A stretch of 64,000 nucleotides of DNA, from contig NZ_JAHTKI010000011.1 in assembly GCF_019145475.1 (NCBI RefSeq), positions 62,001-126,000 on the forward strand, given 5' to 3'. The notes under the pieces were generated by a model that was given only the letters and a program-made list of their open reading frames with translations, had not been told where the DNA came from and ran no database searches. The position numbers and the translations under genes are program-made. Below, piece by piece: positions 61,603-64,000 of this stretch; within the stretch, counting starts at the first letter, position 1; each line of letters starts with the position of its first letter. The stretch is from Pseudomonas botevensis. GTDB lineage: Bacteria; Pseudomonadota; Gammaproteobacteria; Pseudomonadales; Pseudomonadaceae.

Positions 61603-63897
61603 TCAAATACGCCGTGCGGCGTAACGCTTGAGCATGCTCGGAACATCGAGAATCAGTGCAATGCGGCCGTCACCGGTGATGGTGGCGCCGGACATGCCCG
61701 GAGTTCCCTGGAGCATCTTGCCCAACGGCTTGATGACCACCTCTTCCTGGCCGACCAGTTGATCGACGACGAAGCCGATCCGCTGGGTGCCCACCGAAAG
61801 GATCACCACATGGCCCTCGCGCTGCTCTTCGTGAGCGGCGGAGCTGACCAGCCAGCGCTTGAGGTAGAACAATGGCAGCGCCTTGTCCCGCACGATCACC
61901 ACTTCCTGGCCATCCACCACGTTGGTGGTCGACAGGTCGAGGTGGAAGATTTCGTTGACGTTCACCAGAGGGAACGCGAACGCCTGGTTGCCGAGCATCA
62001 CCATCAGGGTCGGCATGATCGCCAGGGTCAGCGGCACCTTGATGACGATCTTCGAACCCTGGCCCTTGGTCGAGTAGATGTTGATCGAACCGTTGAGCTG
62101 GGAAATCTTGGTCTTCACCACGTCCATGCCGACGCCACGGCCGGACACGTCGGAAATCTCGGTCTTGGTCGAGAAGCCCGGGGCGAAGATCAGGTTGTAG
62201 CATTCGGTGTCGCTCAGGCGATCGGCCGCATCCTTGTCCATCACACCGCGTTTTACCGCGATCGAACGCAGGACGTTCGGGTCCATGCCCTTGCCGTCAT
62301 CGGAAATCGACAGCAGGATGTGGTCGCCTTCCTGTTCGGCGGCGAGCACCACCTTGCCGCCACGGGCCTTGCCCGAGGCTTCACGCTCTTCCGGCGACTC
62401 GATACCGTGGTCGACCGCGTTGCGCACCAAGTGGACCAGCGGGTCGGCCAGTGCCTCGACGAGGTTCTTGTCGAGGTCGGTTTCTTCACCCACCAGTTCC
62501 AGGTTGATCTCTTTCTTGAGCTGACGCGCCAGGTCGCGAACCAGACGCGGGAAGCGCCCGAAGACCTTCTTGATCGGCTGCATCCGGGTCTTCATCACCG
62601 CGGTCTGCAAGTCGGCCGTGACCACGTCGAGGTTCGACACGGCCTTGGACATGGCTTCGTCGCCGCTGTTGAGACCCAGGCGCACCAGACGGTTACGCAC
62701 CAGTACCAGCTCGCCGACCATGTTCATGATTTCGTCGAGACGCGCGGTGTCGACCCGCACGGTGGTCTCGGCTTCACTGGCCGGTTTTTCCGGTGGCGGC
62801 GAGGCCGGCGCACGGGCGGGTGCCGGTGCGGCCGCAGCGGCCGGTTTTGGCGCTTCGGCTTTCGGCTCGGCAGCTTTCGCGGCCGGCTTCGGCGCAGCCG
62901 CCGGAGTCTTGGCGGCAGGTGCGGCGGCAGCAGGCGTGGCGACGGCCGAAGTGCTGCCGGCGGAAACTGGCGCACCGCTAGCGACGTCCGTGAACTTGCC
63001 TTTGCCGTGCAGCTCGTCGAGCAGCGATTCGAATTCGTGATCGGTGATCAGATCGCTGCCTGCAGCGGCCGCAGCCGGAGCGGCAGGCGCCGGGGCCGAA
63101 GCAATGGCCGACTCCAGTGCTTCGACGGCGAAGTTGCCTTTGCCGTGCAACTGATCGAGCAGGGCTTCGAACTCATCGTCGGTAATGTCGGAGCTGTCGC
63201 CGGCCGCCGGCGCCGCAGGAGCGGCCGCCACCGGGGCCACCGCATCAGCGGCGAACTGGCCCTTGCCGTGGAGCTGGTCGAGCAGCGACTCGAACTCGGC
63301 ATCGGTGATTTCATCGCTGGCCGCTTCATCGGCGCTCTGCACCGGCGCAGCCACGGCCGCCGGGGCCTCGGCTTCAGCCTTGACGGCGCTCAGCGAGTCC
63401 AGCAACTGTTCGAATTCGTTATCGGTGATGTCGCCCGAGGCTGCGTCTTCAACGACCAGTTCCTCGATCATCTCGGCCACCGGCGAGGCCACGGCTTCAT
63501 CAGCCGATTGCGGCTCGGCCAGACGCGACAGCGCCGCCAGCAGTTCCGGTGTTGCAGCGGTGATCGGGCTGCGATCGCGAACTTCGCCGAACATGCTGTT
63601 CACCGAGTCCAGCGCTTCGAGCACCACGTCCATCAGTTCTGCATCTACGCGTCGCTCACCCTTGCGCAGGATGTCGAACACGTTTTCGGCGATGTGACAG
63701 CACTCCACCAGCTCGTTGAGCTGAAGGAAGCCGGCGCCCCCTTTTACAGTGTGGAAACCGCGAAAAATTGCGTTGAGCAGATCCGCGTCATCCGGACGGC
63801 TTTCCAGCTCGACCAGTTGCTCGGACAGTTGCTCAAGAATCTCGCCGGCCTCAACCAGGAAATCCTGAAGGATCTCTTCATCGGCGCCGAAGCTCAT
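61603..63897 (-). CDS. cheA: Chemotaxis histidine kinase CheA
   Basis: 764 residues. Hpt domain with phospho-His49 in [13 protein letters not shown]; a long acidic and Ala/Pro-rich middle part with four repeats of the motif ITDxEFExLLDxLHGKG (residues about 156-302); dimerisation domain with [19 protein letters not shown]; ATPase domain with [12 protein letters not shown] (N box) and DDGKGMD, GRGVGMD (G boxes); C-terminal CheW-like domain. A classical P2 CheY-binding domain is not evident; the repeats take its place. It phosphorylates CheY and CheB. It lies 39 bp after cheZ. Confidence 0.96.
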   Translation of the reverse strand: MSFGADEEILQDFLVEAGEILEQLSEQLVELESRPDDADLLNAIFRGFHTVKGGAGFLQLNELVECCHIAENVFDILRKGERRVDAELMDVVLEALDSVNSMFGEVRDRSPITAATPELLAALSRLAEPQSADEAVASPVAEMIEELVVEDAASGDITDNEFEQLLDSLSAVKAEAEAPAAVAAPVQSADEAASDEITDAEFESLLDQLHGKGQFAADAVAPVAAAPAAPAAGDSSDITDDEFEALLDQLHGKGNFAVEALESAIASAPAPAAPAAAAAGSDLITDHEFESLLDELHGKGKFTDVASGAPVSAGSTSAVATPAAAAPAAKTPAAAPKPAAKAAEPKAEAPKPAAAAAPAPARAPASPPPEKPASEAETTVRVDTARLDEIMNMVGELVLVRNRLVRLGLNSGDEAMSKAVSNLDVVTADLQTAVMKTRMQPIKKVFGRFPRLVRDLARQLKKEINLELVGEETDLDKNLVEALADPLVHLVRNAVDHGIESPEEREASGKARGGKVVLAAEQEGDHILLSISDDGKGMDPNVLRSIAVKRGVMDKDAADRLSDTECYNLIFAPGFSTKTEISDVSGRGVGMDVVKTKISQLNGSINIYSTKGQGSKIVIKVPLTLAIMPTLMVMLGNQAFAFPLVNVNEIFHLDLSTTNVVDGQEVVIVRDKALPLFYLKRWLVSSAAHEEQREGHVVILSVGTQRIGFVVDQLVGQEEVVIKPLGKMLQGTPGMSGATITGDGRIALILDVPSMLKRYAARRI

Positions 63898-63936
63898 TAA
63901 TGGGGTGCTCCTACAGGTCTAAAAACCCAAAAAAAC

Positions 63937-64000
63937 TCAAAATCCAAGGCTGGATAGCAAATCGTCCACATCGTCCTGACCGGACACAACGTCTTCTCGT
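63937..64000 (-). CDS. cheZ: CheZ phosphatase, C-terminal end, cut by window edge
   Basis: Only the last 20 codons and the stop are inside the window. They end in GQDDVDDLLSSLGF, the acidic-aromatic C-terminal peptide by which CheZ binds CheY. Its position directly upstream of cheA matches the Pseudomonas order cheY-cheZ-cheA-cheB. Confidence 0.88.
   Translation of the reverse strand, partial: REDVVSGQDDVDDLLSSLGF

Overview
The window looks like chromosomal DNA from a member of the Pseudomonas fluorescens group. The evidence is the GC-rich coding style, the gene order (sdhCDAB-sucAB-lpd beside a divergent gltA; muxABC-opmB; gcl-hyi-glxR-ttuD-pykF; ccmABCDEFGHI next to the cheA-cheB-motCD-parC-parP-cheW block), and the many REP/REPIN palindromes of the 'gtgggagcgggcttgctcgcgaa' type. 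No rRNA, tRNA, CRISPR array, prophage or insertion sequence was found. The assignment rests on recognised families and gene order, not on a database search.

Layout. 1-9.7 kb: TCA cycle. lpd (cut by the left edge), sucB, sucA, sdhB, sdhA, sdhD and sdhC run leftwards and gltA runs rightwards, from a shared 364-bp region with one clear sigma70-type promoter in each direction. 9.8-10.5 kb: a gene-free ~700-bp imperfect inverted repeat with compensated internal hairpins and a hexamer tandem repeat in its centre. 10.6-13.6 kb: acetate permease actP with its DUF485 partner, then an orphan glycine-betaine-type binding protein. 14-19.3 kb: envelope genes (GH17 membrane glucanosyltransferase, a small membrane protein, an alpha/beta hydrolase translationally coupled to mlaA, a DUF808 protein). 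19.4-28.9 kb: the MuxABC-OpmB-type RND efflux operon with a divergent TetR regulator. 29-38.6 kb: a periplasmic esterase, a GlcG-like protein and the glyoxylate-to-pyruvate operon followed by a urea transporter; palindromic elements fill the larger gaps of this operon. 38.6-46.8 kb: single genes (K+ channel, sulfate-binding protein, MFS exporter, peroxiredoxin, LysR regulator) and two toxin-antitoxin pairs, HicAB and a PIN toxin with an excisionase-type antitoxin, both with good candidate operators. 46.9-53.8 kb: complete cytochrome c maturation operon. 54-64 kb: a FliK-like protein with an FlhB C-terminal paralogue, convergent with the chemotaxis/motor cluster DUF2802-cheW-parP-parC-motD-motC-cheB-cheA and the tail of cheZ.

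How the parts work together. gltA, sdh and suc supply the oxidative TCA cycle. The gcl operon carries glyoxylate (from allantoin or glycolate) through tartronate semialdehyde and glycerate to 2-phosphoglycerate and, after enolase (not in the window), to pyruvate via the pyruvate kinase. The urea transporter beside it would fit purine/allantoin use. The ccm genes make the c-type cytochromes needed for respiration. The chemotaxis block couples CheA/CheW arrays, polar placement by ParC/ParP and the second stator MotCD to flagellar output.

Nothing here can be claimed as a wholly new biological system. The observations most worth following up are the structured ~700-bp inverted repeat, the four repeated acidic motifs in CheA, the PIN/HTH toxin-antitoxin pair with its operator, and the paired TTGTATACAA sites in the gcl control region.
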